Made by a program: the position numbers and the translations under genes. The notes below the pieces were generated by a model that was not told the origin of the DNA, did no database searches, and was given only the letters and a program-made list of their open reading frames with translations. Positions 8,290 to 17,582 of a stretch of DNA of 64,000 nt are shown piece after piece. The stretch is from Ornatilinea apprima. GTDB lineage: Bacteria > Chloroflexota > Anaerolineae > Anaerolineales > Anaerolineaceae. Location of the stretch: the NCBI RefSeq assembly GCF_001306115.1, contig NZ_LGCL01000015.1:124001-188000 (forward strand). Reading direction: 5' to 3'. Position 1 is the stretch's first letter. Every line of letters starts with the position of its first letter.

Positions 8290-11200
8290 ATGACGCGATC
8301 TTCTCTCATGAATCCAGTTTTTCATTCTCACCACCAGCGCCCCGCCAGCCCCACATCGCCGGCTTTTGAGCGCCTGCCCTTGTTTGTTTTGCGCCTGTTG
8401 GCCGGGCTGCTGCTCTCTTTACCGTTAATTTTTACCCAAACCGTTCAGGCGCAGTCTCTCCTCCCCGCTTCCGGTGGTTACCAGCTCTCCCGCCTCACCA
8501 CCGAAGACGGTCTTTCCAGCAACCAGGTTCAGGTGATTCTGCAAGACAGCACCGGCTTCATGTGGTTTGGCACCGTGGAAGGTCTCAACCTCTATAACGG
8601 CTATGAGTTTACCATCTACCAGTCCGACCCGGCCGACCCTTCCACGCTTTCCAACAACAATATTCTCTGCCTCTATGAAGACAGCCGCGGCACGCTCTGG
8701 GTGGGAACCGCCTACGGCCTCAACCGCTATAACCGCCAGACCAATACCTTCACCCGCTTTATGCCCTCGGCCAGCGACCCTGCCAGCATCAACGGTCTGG
8801 TCATCAGTTCCATTCTCGAAGATCACACCGGCGTCTTCTGGGTTGCCACCCTCGACGGCGGTCTTTATTCGATGGACCGCCAGACCGGCCAGTTCACCCG
8901 CTTTACCCACCTGCGCAGCGACGACACCAGCCTATCCAACGATACCGTGTACACCCTCTTCGAAGACGGAAGCCGCTCTCTTTGGCTGGGCACAGCCGCC
9001 GGGTTAGACCGCTTCGACCGCGCCAATCAGCGCTTTGAGCACTTCCGCCACAACCCGCTCGATTCCAAAACCATTCCCTTTGGCGCGATTGTCGCCATCA
9101 ATGAAGACCTCTCAAACCAAATTTGGGTGGGGACCAGCGCCGACGGTCTGGGCAAATTCAATCCGCAGACGCAAACCTTTCAACGCTTTCGCGCCAACCC
9201 CGAAAACACATACTCCCTCTCGTCCAATGAGATCCACGCTATTGAAGTCAGCCAGAGCGGCCGCCTGTGGATTGGAACCGCCGCCGGTGTAGACCGGCTG
9301 CAAACCACGCAAAATCAGTTCTCCCGCTTCCAACCCACCCTGGCTGAAACCCAACCCATGGGCAGCGAGTCAATCAACGACGTTTATGAAGACCCGACTG
9401 GCATTGTCTGGATGGCCACCAACAATAACGGGGTTTACCAATACAATCCGCACGCCGGCAAGTTCGATCTTTACCAGCATTCAGCTATCAACCCCAATTC
9501 CATCAGCAGCAACAACGTCTATGCCATCACCGAAGCCAGCGACCGCAGCCTGTGGGTGGGCACCTTTGGCGGCGGTCTCAATCGCATCCACCGCGAGACG
9601 GGCATCAACACCATCTTCCAGCACGACGATAACGATCCCAACAGCATCGCCGGCGACGAAATCCGAGCCTTGCAGCCAGATTCCGACGGCGGTATGTGGG
9701 TGGGCACCGCCTTCAACGGCCTCGATTATTTTGATCCACAAACCGGTCTGTTTACCCATTACCGCAATCAGCCCGGCCTGGCAAATTCGCTCAGCAGCGA
9801 CCAGATTACCGCTCTTCTGAAAAGCGCGGACGGCAGCATCTGGGTGGGCACATACGATCGCGGTCTTAACCAGCTGGACCCTGCCAGTGCCTCCGTTACC
9901 CGCTACCGCCACAACCCGGATGACCCGCGCTCGATTGCCGATGATCACATTCTTTCGCTTTACCAGGACCGCTCCGGTTCCATATGGATTGGTTCCTGGA
10001 AGGGCGTTTCCATTCTTAACCCTGCCACCGGCGAAATGCGCCACATATCCAACCAGGCCGGTGACTCTCAAAGCCTTAGCGGTGATTCGGTGCTCTCTTT
10101 CCAGCAAGACTCGCTCGGCATCATGTGGATTGGCTCCAACGGGGGCGGCCTCAACCGCTTTGATCCCACTTTGGGCAGCCTGAGCGCCATCACCGACCGC
10201 GATGGGCTCGCCAGCAATGTTGTCTACGCTATTCTGGCCGCCCAAGACGGCTCCTTGTGGATCAGCACCAGCCGGGGCATCTCCCACCTTAATCCATTCG
10301 AGAATACCATTCGCAATTACGACGCCCGCGACGGCTTGCAAGATGCCGAATTCAACATCAATGCAGCCCACCAGAGCAGCGATGGAGAAATGTTCTTTGG
10401 CGGCGCTCGGGGGCTGAACAGCTTCTTCCCCTGGCAGGTGCGCGACAACCCCAACATTCCTCCGGTGGTAATCACTTCCTTCAACGTCCTCAACCAGACC
10501 GTTGCCCGCAACCTGCTGCCAGACCAGCATTTCACCCTCCAGCCGGGAGAGTCGTTCATCTCCTTCGAATTTGCCGCCCTCGATTATTCCGCGCCAGAAA
10601 AGAACGCCTACGCCTTTCTTCTCGAAGGCCTCGATGAAGAGTGGACGACCATCAGACCCGGCCGCGTGTACGCCAAAGAAGACCTGCTGGAAGGGGTATA
10701 CCGCGATTGGTCTTACACCGAAGCGCGCCGCTACGTCAGCTATTCCAACCTCAAACCCGGCGACTACGTCTTCCGCGTCAAAGGCTCCAACAGCGACGGC
10801 GCGTGGAATGAGACTGGCGCCTCGGTGCGTATCACCGTTCTGCCGCCCATCTACCAACGACTCTGGTTCCGCGGGCTGGGTATTCTGCTTGTCGTGGGCA
10901 TCGTTGCCGGCAGTTACATGGTTCGCGTCAAAAGCATTCAGCGCCACAATGAGCAGCTGCGCCAGATGGTTCGAGAGCGCACCAGCGTCATCGAACAGCG
11001 CAAAGAGGTCGCCGAAGGGCTGCGCGACATTCTGGCAGTCATCAACCGCGAATCGTCCCTCGAAACCATATTGCAGGCCATCACCCACCAGGCCGCCGAA
11101 ATTCTTGGCGCGGGTGCCTGCGTGATCCATGAAGTCAACCTGAAACAACAGGCCGCCTGCGTTCGCTCGGCCACCGGGCTGCCGGCTGAGCTGCAGGATT

Positions 11201-12165
11201 GCGCCGAGTTCCAACTCCATTCAGTGGAAGACGTGGAACTGCTCCTCAACCGCCAGCCCATCGTTGTGTCCAACGCGCGCGGCGGCATTCCCACCCAGGG
11301 GCGGCTTGAGCTGCTCAACAACCAGCAGTGGCAGGCCTGGCAGAGCCGCATGCTGCAGGACTTTTCGGCCTACCTGTCTGTGCCTCTGCTCATTCGTGAA
11401 GAGCTGTACGGGCGACTCACATTTTACTACCGCGATCCACAGGTGTTTTCCAGCGAGCGCATTGCCCTCGCCAGCACCTTTGCCGACCATACCAACCTTG
11501 CCATTGAAAATGCCAACCTGCGCGCCCAGGCCGAGCTGAGCGCCGCGGCTGCAGAGCGCAACCGTCTGGCCCGTGACTTGCACGACGCCGTCACCCAGAC
11601 GCTCTTCTCTGCCAGCCTCATCGCCGAGGTGCTGCCGCGCATTTGGGACCGCGACCACGGCGAAGGCACGCGCATGCTTGAAGACCTGCGCCAGCTTACC
11701 CGCGGCGCGCTGGCCGAAATGCGCACCCTGCTGGTTGAGCTGCGCCCCTCCATTCTGGAAGAGATGGAGCTGGCGGAACTGATTCAGCAATTGGCCGACG
11801 CGTTCCGCGGCCGCGCCGACATTCCCATTCAAACAGACATCCAGGGTAATGGCAAACTCCCCGCCGCCGTGCAAGAGACCTTCTTCCGCGTCGCTCAAGA
11901 ATCACTCAACAACATTGCCCGGCATGCCCGCGCCTCCCGCATTGATCTTACTCTACGCTGCAATTCGCAATCGGCTGAGCTGGATATTCGCGACAACGGC
12001 ATCGGCTTTGACAGCAATCACGTGCCGCCAAACCATTTTGGGCTTAAAATAATGAAAGAGCGCGCCGCCCAAATCAACGCTCAATGGCTGCTTGCCAGCA
12101 CCCCCGGTCAGGGCACGCATATTCACCTGACATGGACTCATGATCATCCAGAGGATTCAGAATGA
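8290..12165 (+). CDS. Two-propeller (Reg_prop/Y_Y_Y) sensor histidine kinase, NarL-type
   Basis: A 1291-aa membrane sensor. A signal peptide ends near VQA (52-54). Then come 14 recognisable propeller repeats of the W-x-G-T...GL-x-R type (residues ~60-750), enough for two seven-bladed propellers, and a Y_Y_Y domain (~770-855). A membrane helix follows at about 860-882 (LGILLVVGIVAGSYMV). The cytoplasmic part has a GAF domain (~905-1075), a HisKA_3 dimerisation helix with phospho-acceptor H1098 in RDLHDAVTQ, and an ATPase domain with N box ESLNNIARHA and G box DNGIGF. This extracellular plan is best known from Bacteroidetes hybrid sensors that bind carbohydrate fragments; the ligand here is unknown. 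The stop overlaps the regulator's ATG by 4 nt (ATGA). Confidence 0.95.
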   Translation: MTRSSLMNPVFHSHHQRPASPTSPAFERLPLFVLRLLAGLLLSLPLIFTQTVQAQSLLPASGGYQLSRLTTEDGLSSNQVQVILQDSTGFMWFGTVEGLNLYNGYEFTIYQSDPADPSTLSNNNILCLYEDSRGTLWVGTAYGLNRYNRQTNTFTRFMPSASDPASINGLVISSILEDHTGVFWVATLDGGLYSMDRQTGQFTRFTHLRSDDTSLSNDTVYTLFEDGSRSLWLGTAAGLDRFDRANQRFEHFRHNPLDSKTIPFGAIVAINEDLSNQIWVGTSADGLGKFNPQTQTFQRFRANPENTYSLSSNEIHAIEVSQSGRLWIGTAAGVDRLQTTQNQFSRFQPTLAETQPMGSESINDVYEDPTGIVWMATNNNGVYQYNPHAGKFDLYQHSAINPNSISSNNVYAITEASDRSLWVGTFGGGLNRIHRETGINTIFQHDDNDPNSIAGDEIRALQPDSDGGMWVGTAFNGLDYFDPQTGLFTHYRNQPGLANSLSSDQITALLKSADGSIWVGTYDRGLNQLDPASASVTRYRHNPDDPRSIADDHILSLYQDRSGSIWIGSWKGVSILNPATGEMRHISNQAGDSQSLSGDSVLSFQQDSLGIMWIGSNGGGLNRFDPTLGSLSAITDRDGLASNVVYAILAAQDGSLWISTSRGISHLNPFENTIRNYDARDGLQDAEFNINAAHQSSDGEMFFGGARGLNSFFPWQVRDNPNIPPVVITSFNVLNQTVARNLLPDQHFTLQPGESFISFEFAALDYSAPEKNAYAFLLEGLDEEWTTIRPGRVYAKEDLLEGVYRDWSYTEARRYVSYSNLKPGDYVFRVKGSNSDGAWNETGASVRITVLPPIYQRLWFRGLGILLVVGIVAGSYMVRVKSIQRHNEQLRQMVRERTSVIEQRKEVAEGLRDILAVINRESSLETILQAITHQAAEILGAGACVIHEVNLKQQAACVRSATGLPAELQDCAEFQLHSVEDVELLLNRQPIVVSNARGGIPTQGRLELLNNQQWQAWQSRMLQDFSAYLSVPLLIREELYGRLTFYYRDPQVFSSERIALASTFADHTNLAIENANLRAQAELSAAAAERNRLARDLHDAVTQTLFSASLIAEVLPRIWDRDHGEGTRMLEDLRQLTRGALAEMRTLLVELRPSILEEMELAELIQQLADAFRGRADIPIQTDIQGNGKLPAAVQETFFRVAQESLNNIARHARASRIDLTLRCNSQSAELDIRDNGIGFDSNHVPPNHFGLKIMKERAAQINAQWLLASTPGQGTHIHLTWTHDHPEDSE

Positions 12166-12806
12166 AGTCAGAAACCAACGCCATTAAAGTTTTGATTGTG
12201 GATGACCACGCCGTTGTGCGCAAAGGCCTGCGGTCTTTCCTGCAAGCCTATGACGACCTTGAACTGGTCGGCGAAGCCAGCGACGGCGACGAAGCCGTTC
12301 AATTTTGCGAAAAGCTCCAGCCCGATGTGATCTTGATGGACTTGATGATGCCGCGCATGGACGGCGAGACCGCCACCGCCATCATCCGCCAGCGCTTCCC
12401 GCAGGTGCAAATTATTGCCCTCACCAGCTTTAAGGGCGACCGGTTGGTGCAAAAACTGCTCAACGCCGGCGCCATTGGCTATCTGCTCAAAAACGTCAGC
12501 GCCGACGAACTGGCCCAATCCATTCGCGCCGCCCGCAGCGGGCAGCCCACCTTATCCCCCGAGGCCACCAAAGCGCTCATCAACAGTGCCACCCAGCCGC
12601 GCCTGCCCGATCTCAACCTGACTGCCCGCGAAATGGAAGTGCTGAAACTCATGGCCAACGGCTTCAGCAACCCTCAGATCGCCGAGAAACTGAGCATCAG
12701 CCGCTCCACGGTCAAATTTCACGTCAGCAGCATCCTTGCCAAAATGAACCTCAATACCCGCACCGAGGTCGTCTCGTTTGCCCTGCACAACCACCTGGTC
12801 GATTGA
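12162..12806 (+). CDS. NarL/FixJ-family response regulator
   Basis: A 214-aa regulator. The receiver domain (~8-125) has acidic residues VDDH, phospho-acceptor D60 in LMDLMMPRMDG, the Thr/Ser of ALTS and Lys of LLKN. A LuxR-type DNA-binding domain follows (~150-210) with LTAREMEVLKLMANG and recognition helix region ISRSTVKFHVSSILAKM. It is the cognate partner of the kinase just upstream, with which it shares an ATGA overlap. Target genes are not evident. A strong terminator follows. Confidence 0.96.
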   Translation: MKSETNAIKVLIVDDHAVVRKGLRSFLQAYDDLELVGEASDGDEAVQFCEKLQPDVILMDLMMPRMDGETATAIIRQRFPQVQIIALTSFKGDRLVQKLLNAGAIGYLLKNVSADELAQSIRAARSGQPTLSPEATKALINSATQPRLPDLNLTAREMEVLKLMANGFSNPQIAEKLSISRSTVKFHVSSILAKMNLNTRTEVVSFALHNHLVD

Positions 12807-12844
12807 CCAGGAAAAAACCCGTTAAAAAGACAGGCGAAATCCAA

Positions 12845-12876
12845 TCCCCCGGCGGATGTCGGGGGAAGTTTTTTTT
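12845..12876 (+). terminator. Rho-independent terminator of the two-component operon
   Basis: CCCCCG (12846-12851) pairs with CGGGGG (12860-12865), followed by AAG and eight T residues. Confidence 0.88.
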
Positions 12877-12932
12877 CGTATGCTTAATCACAATCAGCCC
12901 CGCCATTTGTAGAGCAGGACGACTTTGGACTT

Positions 12933-13349
12933 ATGCCCTTCGTGATTTCCAACTCACCAGGCAGCTTTCGCTTTGCGCTTCAAGGAACGGCTTTGCGCGT
13001 ATTAATTGCTGACCCCCAACGGCGCGTCCGCGCCGCGCTAAAAACTCTTCTTTCCCACCAATCCGGCATCCAGGTTGTGGCAGACACGGCCGCTTACGAG
13101 AACTTGCACCACCTCATCCAGGTCTGCCAGCCAGAACTGCTTCTGATTGACCCCGCCATCGCTGACCAGCCTTTTGAAACCGTTCTCCATCACTTGCGCG
13201 AGGCCTACCCCTGGCTGTGTATCGTCGCCATGAGCGGCAAAGCCGAGCTGCAGCCGCGCGCGCTGGCCGCCGGGGCCAACCGCTTCGTCAGCAAAGCCGA
13301 CCCGCCCGACCGCCTGCTCAACGCCATTCTGCCCAATCACCCGGCCTGA
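12933..13349 (+). CDS. Single-domain response regulator receiver
   Basis: A 138-aa receiver-like protein with no output domain. After about 20 residues it shows LRVLIADPQRRVRAAL (acidic pocket reduced to one Asp), the putative phospho-acceptor Asp in LLLIDPAI, MSG in place of the Thr/Ser motif, and Lys in FVSKADPP. It may relay phosphate or act as a stand-alone partner for the kinase at 8290, but the terminator at 12845 separates it from that operon. The ATG at 12933 has only a weak ribosome site; a later start near residue 17 is possible. Confidence 0.8.
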   Translation: MPFVISNSPGSFRFALQGTALRVLIADPQRRVRAALKTLLSHQSGIQVVADTAAYENLHHLIQVCQPELLLIDPAIADQPFETVLHHLREAYPWLCIVAMSGKAELQPRALAAGANRFVSKADPPDRLLNAILPNHPA

Positions 13350-13388
13350 TCCGCCTTTTCCCTTCCCCAGCGCGAATACACACCAATT

Positions 13389-13417
13389 CCGACACATTCT
13401 GCCGAATTTGTTATAAT
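13389..13417 (+). promoter_or_regulatory. Sigma-70-type promoter of ygiQ
   Basis: CCGACA (13389-13394), a 17-nt spacer and TATAAT (13412-13417). The expected start of transcription is near 13424, downstream of most of the -10 box and before the GTG start at 13452. Confidence 0.6.
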
Positions 13418-13451
13418 CAAGCCATTATTGGAACTTACCCCCGGAGATCGC

Positions 13452-15296
13452 GTGTTTATCCCCACAACTTTACAAGAAGTCAAACAACTCGGCTGGCACA
13501 AACTCGACGTCATTCTCGTCTCAGGCGACAGCTATATCGACAGTCCCTTCATCGGCGCCGCTGTCATTGGCAAAGTTCTGATGCAAGCCGGTTTTCGCGT
13601 GGGCATCATTGCCCAACCTGCCACAGACACCCCCGCCGACATCACCCGTCTCGGCGAACCCACTCTCTTTTGGGGCGTTACCGCCGGCAGCATCGACTCC
13701 ATGCTCGCCAATCACACCGCCGCGCTGAAAAAACGCCGCAGCGACGATTACACTCCCGGCGGCCAGAACACCCGCCGCCCCGACCGCGCCACCATTGTCT
13801 ATTCCAATCTCATCCGCCGTCATTTTAAGCAAACTGCTCCCATCGTCTTGGGCGGTATTGAGGCCAGCCTGCGCCGCGTGGCGCATTACGACTACTGGAG
13901 CGACCGCATTCGCGGCTCGGTGCTCCTCGACGCCAAAGCCGACTTTCTGATCTACGGCATGGGGGAATCTACGGTGGTCAGCCTGGCCAACGCCCTGCGC
14001 GCCGGCCGTGGCGCCCACGACCTGCCCGGTCTGTGCTACGCCAGCAGCCAGCCCGTTGAAGACTACCTGCAGCTCCCCTCGCTGGAAGCCGTTAGCGCCG
14101 ACAAACAGACCTTTATCGAGATGTTCCATCTCTTCTACCAGAACAACGATCCCATCACCGCTCGCGGGTTGTGCCAGCAGCACGGTCAGCGCTGGCTCAT
14201 TCAGAACCCGCCCGCGCCTCATCTCACTCAGGCCGAGTTGGACAACGTCTACTCCCTCGACTATGAACGCGCCCAGCACCCTTACTACGAACAGCAGGGC
14301 GCGGTGCGCGCTCTCGACACCATTCGCTTTTCGCTCACCACCCACCGCGGCTGCTATGGCGAGTGTAATTTCTGCGCCATTGCCGTGCACGAAGGCCGCA
14401 CCGTGCGCTGGCGCAGCCAGCAGTCCATCCTGCGTGAGGCCGAACTCCTCACCCGGCACCCCGATTTCAAAGGCTACATTCAAGACGTGGGTGGCCCCAC
14501 CGCCAACATGTACGGCTTCGAGTGCCAACGCAAGCTAAAACTGGGCCCCTGCCCGGATAAACGCTGCCTCTATCCCGAAGTTTGCTCGGCTCTCAAACCC
14601 GACCACACCCCGCAGGTTGAGCTGCTTAAAAAGCTGCGCGCCTTACCCGGCGTTAAAAAAGTGTTCGTCGCTTCCGGCTTGCGCTACGACCTGCTCCTGG
14701 CCGACACCCGCAGCCGCGATGAGTACATCAAAGAGCTTGCCGGGCATCACGTCTCCGGGCAGCTCAAAGTTGCCCCTGAGCACGTCAGTTTCAAAGTCCT
14801 CAAGAAAATGGGCAAACCGGGCGTCTCCAGCCTGGGAGAATTCAAGCAGCGCTTCGACCGTGCCTCGCGCAACGCCGGCAAAGAACAGTTCCTCACCTAT
14901 TATTTCATCGCCGCCCACCCCGGCTGCAGCGATCGAGATATGTATGCCGTTAAGGATTATGCCGCCCGTGAATTGAAACTCCACCCCGAACAGGTGCAAA
15001 TTTTCACCCCCACTCCCTCCACCTATTCTTCGCTGATGTACTACACCGAAACAGATCCCTTCACCGGTGAACATCTTTACGTGGAGAAAACCCTCGCCGG
15101 CAAACTCAAGCAGAAAAGTATCGTCACCGGTGAAGAACTGCGCCAGCAGCCGCCCCGCCAGGCCTCCAAACCAACCGCCCGGCCGGAAACCAGCCCCGCG
15201 ACCAGGACTGCATCCGGACCTTCCTCCAAATCAACCGCCCGGCCAGCCGCCCGGCCTGCTTCCCGCAGTGGGAGCCGCCCGCCCAAAAAGAAATAA
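13452..15296 (+). CDS. YgiQ-family radical SAM protein
   Basis: A 614-aa radical SAM protein of the YgiQ/UPF0313 family, whose reaction is not established. The N-terminus FIPTTLQEVKQLGWHKLDVILVSG-type sequence and GGIEASLRRVAHYDYWSD are family signatures. The [4Fe-4S] motif CxxxCxxC is C301, C305, C308 in GCYGECNFC. The tail (last ~50 residues) is a low-complexity Pro/Ala/Ser/Lys stretch, common in this family. I start it at GTG 13452, preceded by GGAG with 5 nt spacing and matching the usual start; a TTG at 13428 would add eight residues. It is preceded by its own promoter. Confidence 0.92.
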   Translation: MFIPTTLQEVKQLGWHKLDVILVSGDSYIDSPFIGAAVIGKVLMQAGFRVGIIAQPATDTPADITRLGEPTLFWGVTAGSIDSMLANHTAALKKRRSDDYTPGGQNTRRPDRATIVYSNLIRRHFKQTAPIVLGGIEASLRRVAHYDYWSDRIRGSVLLDAKADFLIYGMGESTVVSLANALRAGRGAHDLPGLCYASSQPVEDYLQLPSLEAVSADKQTFIEMFHLFYQNNDPITARGLCQQHGQRWLIQNPPAPHLTQAELDNVYSLDYERAQHPYYEQQGAVRALDTIRFSLTTHRGCYGECNFCAIAVHEGRTVRWRSQQSILREAELLTRHPDFKGYIQDVGGPTANMYGFECQRKLKLGPCPDKRCLYPEVCSALKPDHTPQVELLKKLRALPGVKKVFVASGLRYDLLLADTRSRDEYIKELAGHHVSGQLKVAPEHVSFKVLKKMGKPGVSSLGEFKQRFDRASRNAGKEQFLTYYFIAAHPGCSDRDMYAVKDYAARELKLHPEQVQIFTPTPSTYSSLMYYTETDPFTGEHLYVEKTLAGKLKQKSIVTGEELRQQPPRQASKPTARPETSPATRTASGPSSKSTARPAARPASRSGSRPPKKK

Positions 15297-15320
15297 AGCC
15301 CCCACGAACAATTCTTGTCG

Positions 15321-15383
15321 GTCAGATTGAGGGCGATTCAACATCCCTGGAGACCCATTCATTCTGGCCGCCCAAAATCTGAC
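15321..15383. repeat. Imperfect inverted repeat in the 15297-15520 intergenic region
   Basis: GTCAGATT (15321-15328) is the reverse complement of AATCTGAC (15376-15383), and just inside GGGCG pairs with CGCCC. The extended stem has a 2x2 mismatch and a ~30-nt loop. No T run follows, so it is not a standard terminator. The rest of this 224-nt gap shows only a weak -10 (TATGAT, 15473-15478) before the next gene. Confidence 0.5.
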
Positions 15384-15520
15384 ATTGAATGCCGGGGGTG
15401 GGTTCCGCGCTCTTCACAATTGGTTAACTCACCCCGAAACCTAACTCTCCCGCGAGTGGCCTAATCTTGTGTTATGATTTCCCGCTGTTGGATTCACCGT
15501 AACTACCGGAAAGCAAACCG

Positions 15521-16090
15521 ATGACCTACCCAAAAAAACTAACCCAGACCAGCCGCCTGCGCACCCTTCTGACCATTCTGCTCAGTCTTGGCCTTTTCAC
15601 CGCCCTGGGGCTGTACCTGCAGCAAGATTGGCCGCAGGTAAAAACCTTCATCCAGCAGATTGGGCCGGCCGGTTGGGCGATTTCCATTCCCCTTTACGCC
15701 ATCCTTGGCGCCACTATCATCCCTTCCGAACCTATAACCGTATTGAACAGCGCCCTCTTTGGGCCTTTTACAGCGGCACTGGCCGCCACTATCGGCAACA
15801 CCATCGCCGCCTATATCGAATACTTCATGGGCACCAAAGTCAGCGATCTGGCCAGCTTTGAACACAAAAAAGAGAGCCTTCCCTGGGGATTGGGAAAGCT
15901 CCCCATCCATTCACCCCTGCTGCTCATTTTCGGGCGTTTCATTCCCGGCTTTGGCTCAAAAATGGTCAGCCTCATGGCCGGTATGTACAAAGTCAACCCG
16001 CTGCGCTACCTGTGGACAACGCTGCTTACCACCGCCTTTGGCAGCCTTGTTTTTGCCTTCGGCGGCATGGGGCTGATTCACCTCTTCTGA
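15521..16090 (+). CDS. TVP38/TMEM64 (VTT domain) membrane protein
   Basis: A 189-aa integral membrane protein of the VTT (formerly SNARE-associated/DedA-like) group. A first helix lies at residues ~13-32 and others around 52-75, 80-105, 133-155 and 165-185. The family core is visible as PSEPITVLNSALFGP, a G-N-T-I-A-Y region, and the signature FGRFIPGFGSKMVSLMAGM. Members are linked to lipid scrambling or small-solute movement; no specific substrate can be given. It ends 9 nt before the convergent lipoyl-domain gene. Confidence 0.88.
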   Translation: MTYPKKLTQTSRLRTLLTILLSLGLFTALGLYLQQDWPQVKTFIQQIGPAGWAISIPLYAILGATIIPSEPITVLNSALFGPFTAALAATIGNTIAAYIEYFMGTKVSDLASFEHKKESLPWGLGKLPIHSPLLLIFGRFIPGFGSKMVSLMAGMYKVNPLRYLWTTLLTTAFGSLVFAFGGMGLIHLF

Positions 16091-16099
16091 TCGTTCGCC

Positions 16100-16348
16100 C
16101 TACTCCCCCACGCGGATCACACACAACACCGCGCCCACGGCCACTTCGCAGGGCACATCTTCCACCGTCAATTCTGCGATCACCCCGTCCAGCGGCGCGG
16201 ACAGCGTATGGGCCTGCTTATCGGCTTCCAGCTCCGCCAGAGCGTCTCCGGCGCGCACCTGTTGGCCCTCTTTCACCAACCATTCGGTCAGGGTACCCTT
16301 CTCGGTTTTCGGCCCAAAGGCGGGCATCCGCACCTGCATTTCCATCAT
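16100..16348 (-). CDS. Free-standing lipoyl/biotinyl-attachment domain protein (second copy)
   Basis: An 82-aa protein that is a single lipoyl-like barrel. It has VRMPAFGPKTEKGTLTEWLVKEGQQVRAGDALAELEADK, with modifiable Lys K44 in EADKQ at the hairpin tip, then SAPLDGVI. E-x-D-K-x followed by APxxG matches lipoylation sites of E2 and GcvH-type domains more than the AMKM biotin motif. It is not fused to an acyltransferase core, so it may be a mobile swinging-arm carrier. It is the last gene of the minus-strand operon with rubredoxin and the flavoprotein, 13 nt behind the latter. The ribosome site is AGGAGG. Confidence 0.85.
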   Translation of the reverse strand: MMEMQVRMPAFGPKTEKGTLTEWLVKEGQQVRAGDALAELEADKQAHTLSAPLDGVIAELTVEDVPCEVAVGAVLCVIRVGE

Positions 16349-16361
16349 TTCCTCCTGATTC

Positions 16362-17576
16362 CTATTCCATCGAGAATGCCTTCAAATCAAAGTTGTCATC
16401 GAGCAGTCGCTCTTTCACCGCAGAAACGTCCTTCTTGCGGTCAATCAACCGTTTGATCGGCATAAACGCCGAAGTATCTCCCATTAAAATCGCTCCCGTC
16501 AGGCGCTGGCCGCGCAGCGTCAGGCGCGTATACCGCCCGCTGGCCTCATCCACACGGCGCAAAATTTCGCAATCCGCGTCTTCGGCCGTGGCTTCACCCA
16601 GCGATGCAAGCTGCACCCCCACCACTTTCAGGCGCGTGCTGGGCAGCGTGCCGGTATAGGCCTGGCTGCCGGGGTTCACCATATTGGCCGCCGCCGCGCT
16701 GGCCTGTTCCGAAGCTGCCGGGATGATCCCATAAACCTTATTCTCAAATTCCGCCGCGTCTCCCGCAGCGTACACATCCGCGGCGCTCGACTGCAGGAAT
16801 TCGTTCACCACAACTCCATAATTGACCGCCAGCCCGGCCGCTTTGGCCAGGTCCGTGTTCGAGCGTACACCCGCCGAGATCAGCACCGCCTCGCCTTCCA
16901 GGCAGCGCCCATCCCGCGTTTCCACAGCCAGCACATCGCCCGCCAGGGTAATTTCCTGCGGCTCGCTGCCCAGCACAAAGCGGAATCCCATCCCCTCCAG
17001 GCTCGATTGCAGCAGCGCCGCCCCCGGCTCATCCAACTGGCGCGGCAGCAAGCGTGGAAAGACCTCCAGCACGGTCACGTTCACCCCGCGCTGCATCAGC
17101 GAATAGGCCGTTTCCAGCCCCAGCAGCCCCCCGCCGATCACCACCATCTCCTCGGCTTTTTTGGAAATTTCGATCAGATTGTGGGCGTCTTCCAACGTGC
17201 GCAGCGTTACCACCCGCGGCAAATCGCTGCCCAGGAACGGCGGCACATACGGCCGGCCGCCGGTTGCCAGCAGCAGCCGGTCATAGCCAATCCGCTCACC
17301 GCCGGCCAGCTCAATTTCGTGTGCCTCGGGCAGAATTTCACCAACCGCTTGCCCCAGGTGCAGATGAATACCCTGATCAGCGTACCACTCCGCCGGCCGG
17401 AAGAACACTTCTTCTTCCTTCGCGCTTCCGGCAATCAGCTCCCACAGCCGCGGCCGAAAATAATATGGATAGGGTTCCGCCGCGTACAGGTGAACCTCTC
17501 CTTGCGCGTCCAGCCGCCGCAGCGCCTGTGCCGCCGTGGCCCCTGCCAATCCCCCGCCCACAATCACATAACGCAT
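16362..17576 (-). CDS. NAD(P)/FAD-dependent oxidoreductase, rubredoxin reductase-like
   Basis: A 404-aa two-dinucleotide flavoprotein. The FAD-binding loop is VIVGGGLAGATAAQAL (residues 3-18), the NAD(P) loop VVIGGGLLGLETAYSL (~145-160), and the second FAD motif DVYAAGDAAEF (~267-277). A C-terminal domain follows (~310-400). There is no CxxxxC, so it is not a lipoamide or thiol-disulfide reductase; it matches NADH:rubredoxin and nitrite-reductase-type (NirB N-terminal) reductases. The gene lies 6 nt downstream of the rubredoxin gene, which supports rubredoxin as electron acceptor. Two lipoyl-domain genes bracket the pair. Likely roles are oxygen or peroxide detoxification electron supply, but this is inference. 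Confidence 0.9.
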   Translation of the reverse strand: MRYVIVGGGLAGATAAQALRRLDAQGEVHLYAAEPYPYYFRPRLWELIAGSAKEEEVFFRPAEWYADQGIHLHLGQAVGEILPEAHEIELAGGERIGYDRLLLATGGRPYVPPFLGSDLPRVVTLRTLEDAHNLIEISKKAEEMVVIGGGLLGLETAYSLMQRGVNVTVLEVFPRLLPRQLDEPGAALLQSSLEGMGFRFVLGSEPQEITLAGDVLAVETRDGRCLEGEAVLISAGVRSNTDLAKAAGLAVNYGVVVNEFLQSSAADVYAAGDAAEFENKVYGIIPAASEQASAAAANMVNPGSQAYTGTLPSTRLKVVGVQLASLGEATAEDADCEILRRVDEASGRYTRLTLRGQRLTGAILMGDTSAFMPIKRLIDRKKDVSAVKERLLDDNFDLKAFSME

Positions 17577-17582
17577 ACTCGC

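Noticed and set aside
9481..11220. 579-aa minus-strand ORF antisense to the histidine kinase
   Set aside because: Low-complexity translation rich in Gly, Val and Ala, no family signature, and the opposite strand encodes a protein with complete, ordered domains. It is a GC-rich shadow.
13521..14528. 335-aa minus-strand ORF inside ygiQ
   Set aside because: Shadow frame of a clearly coding gene; no motif.
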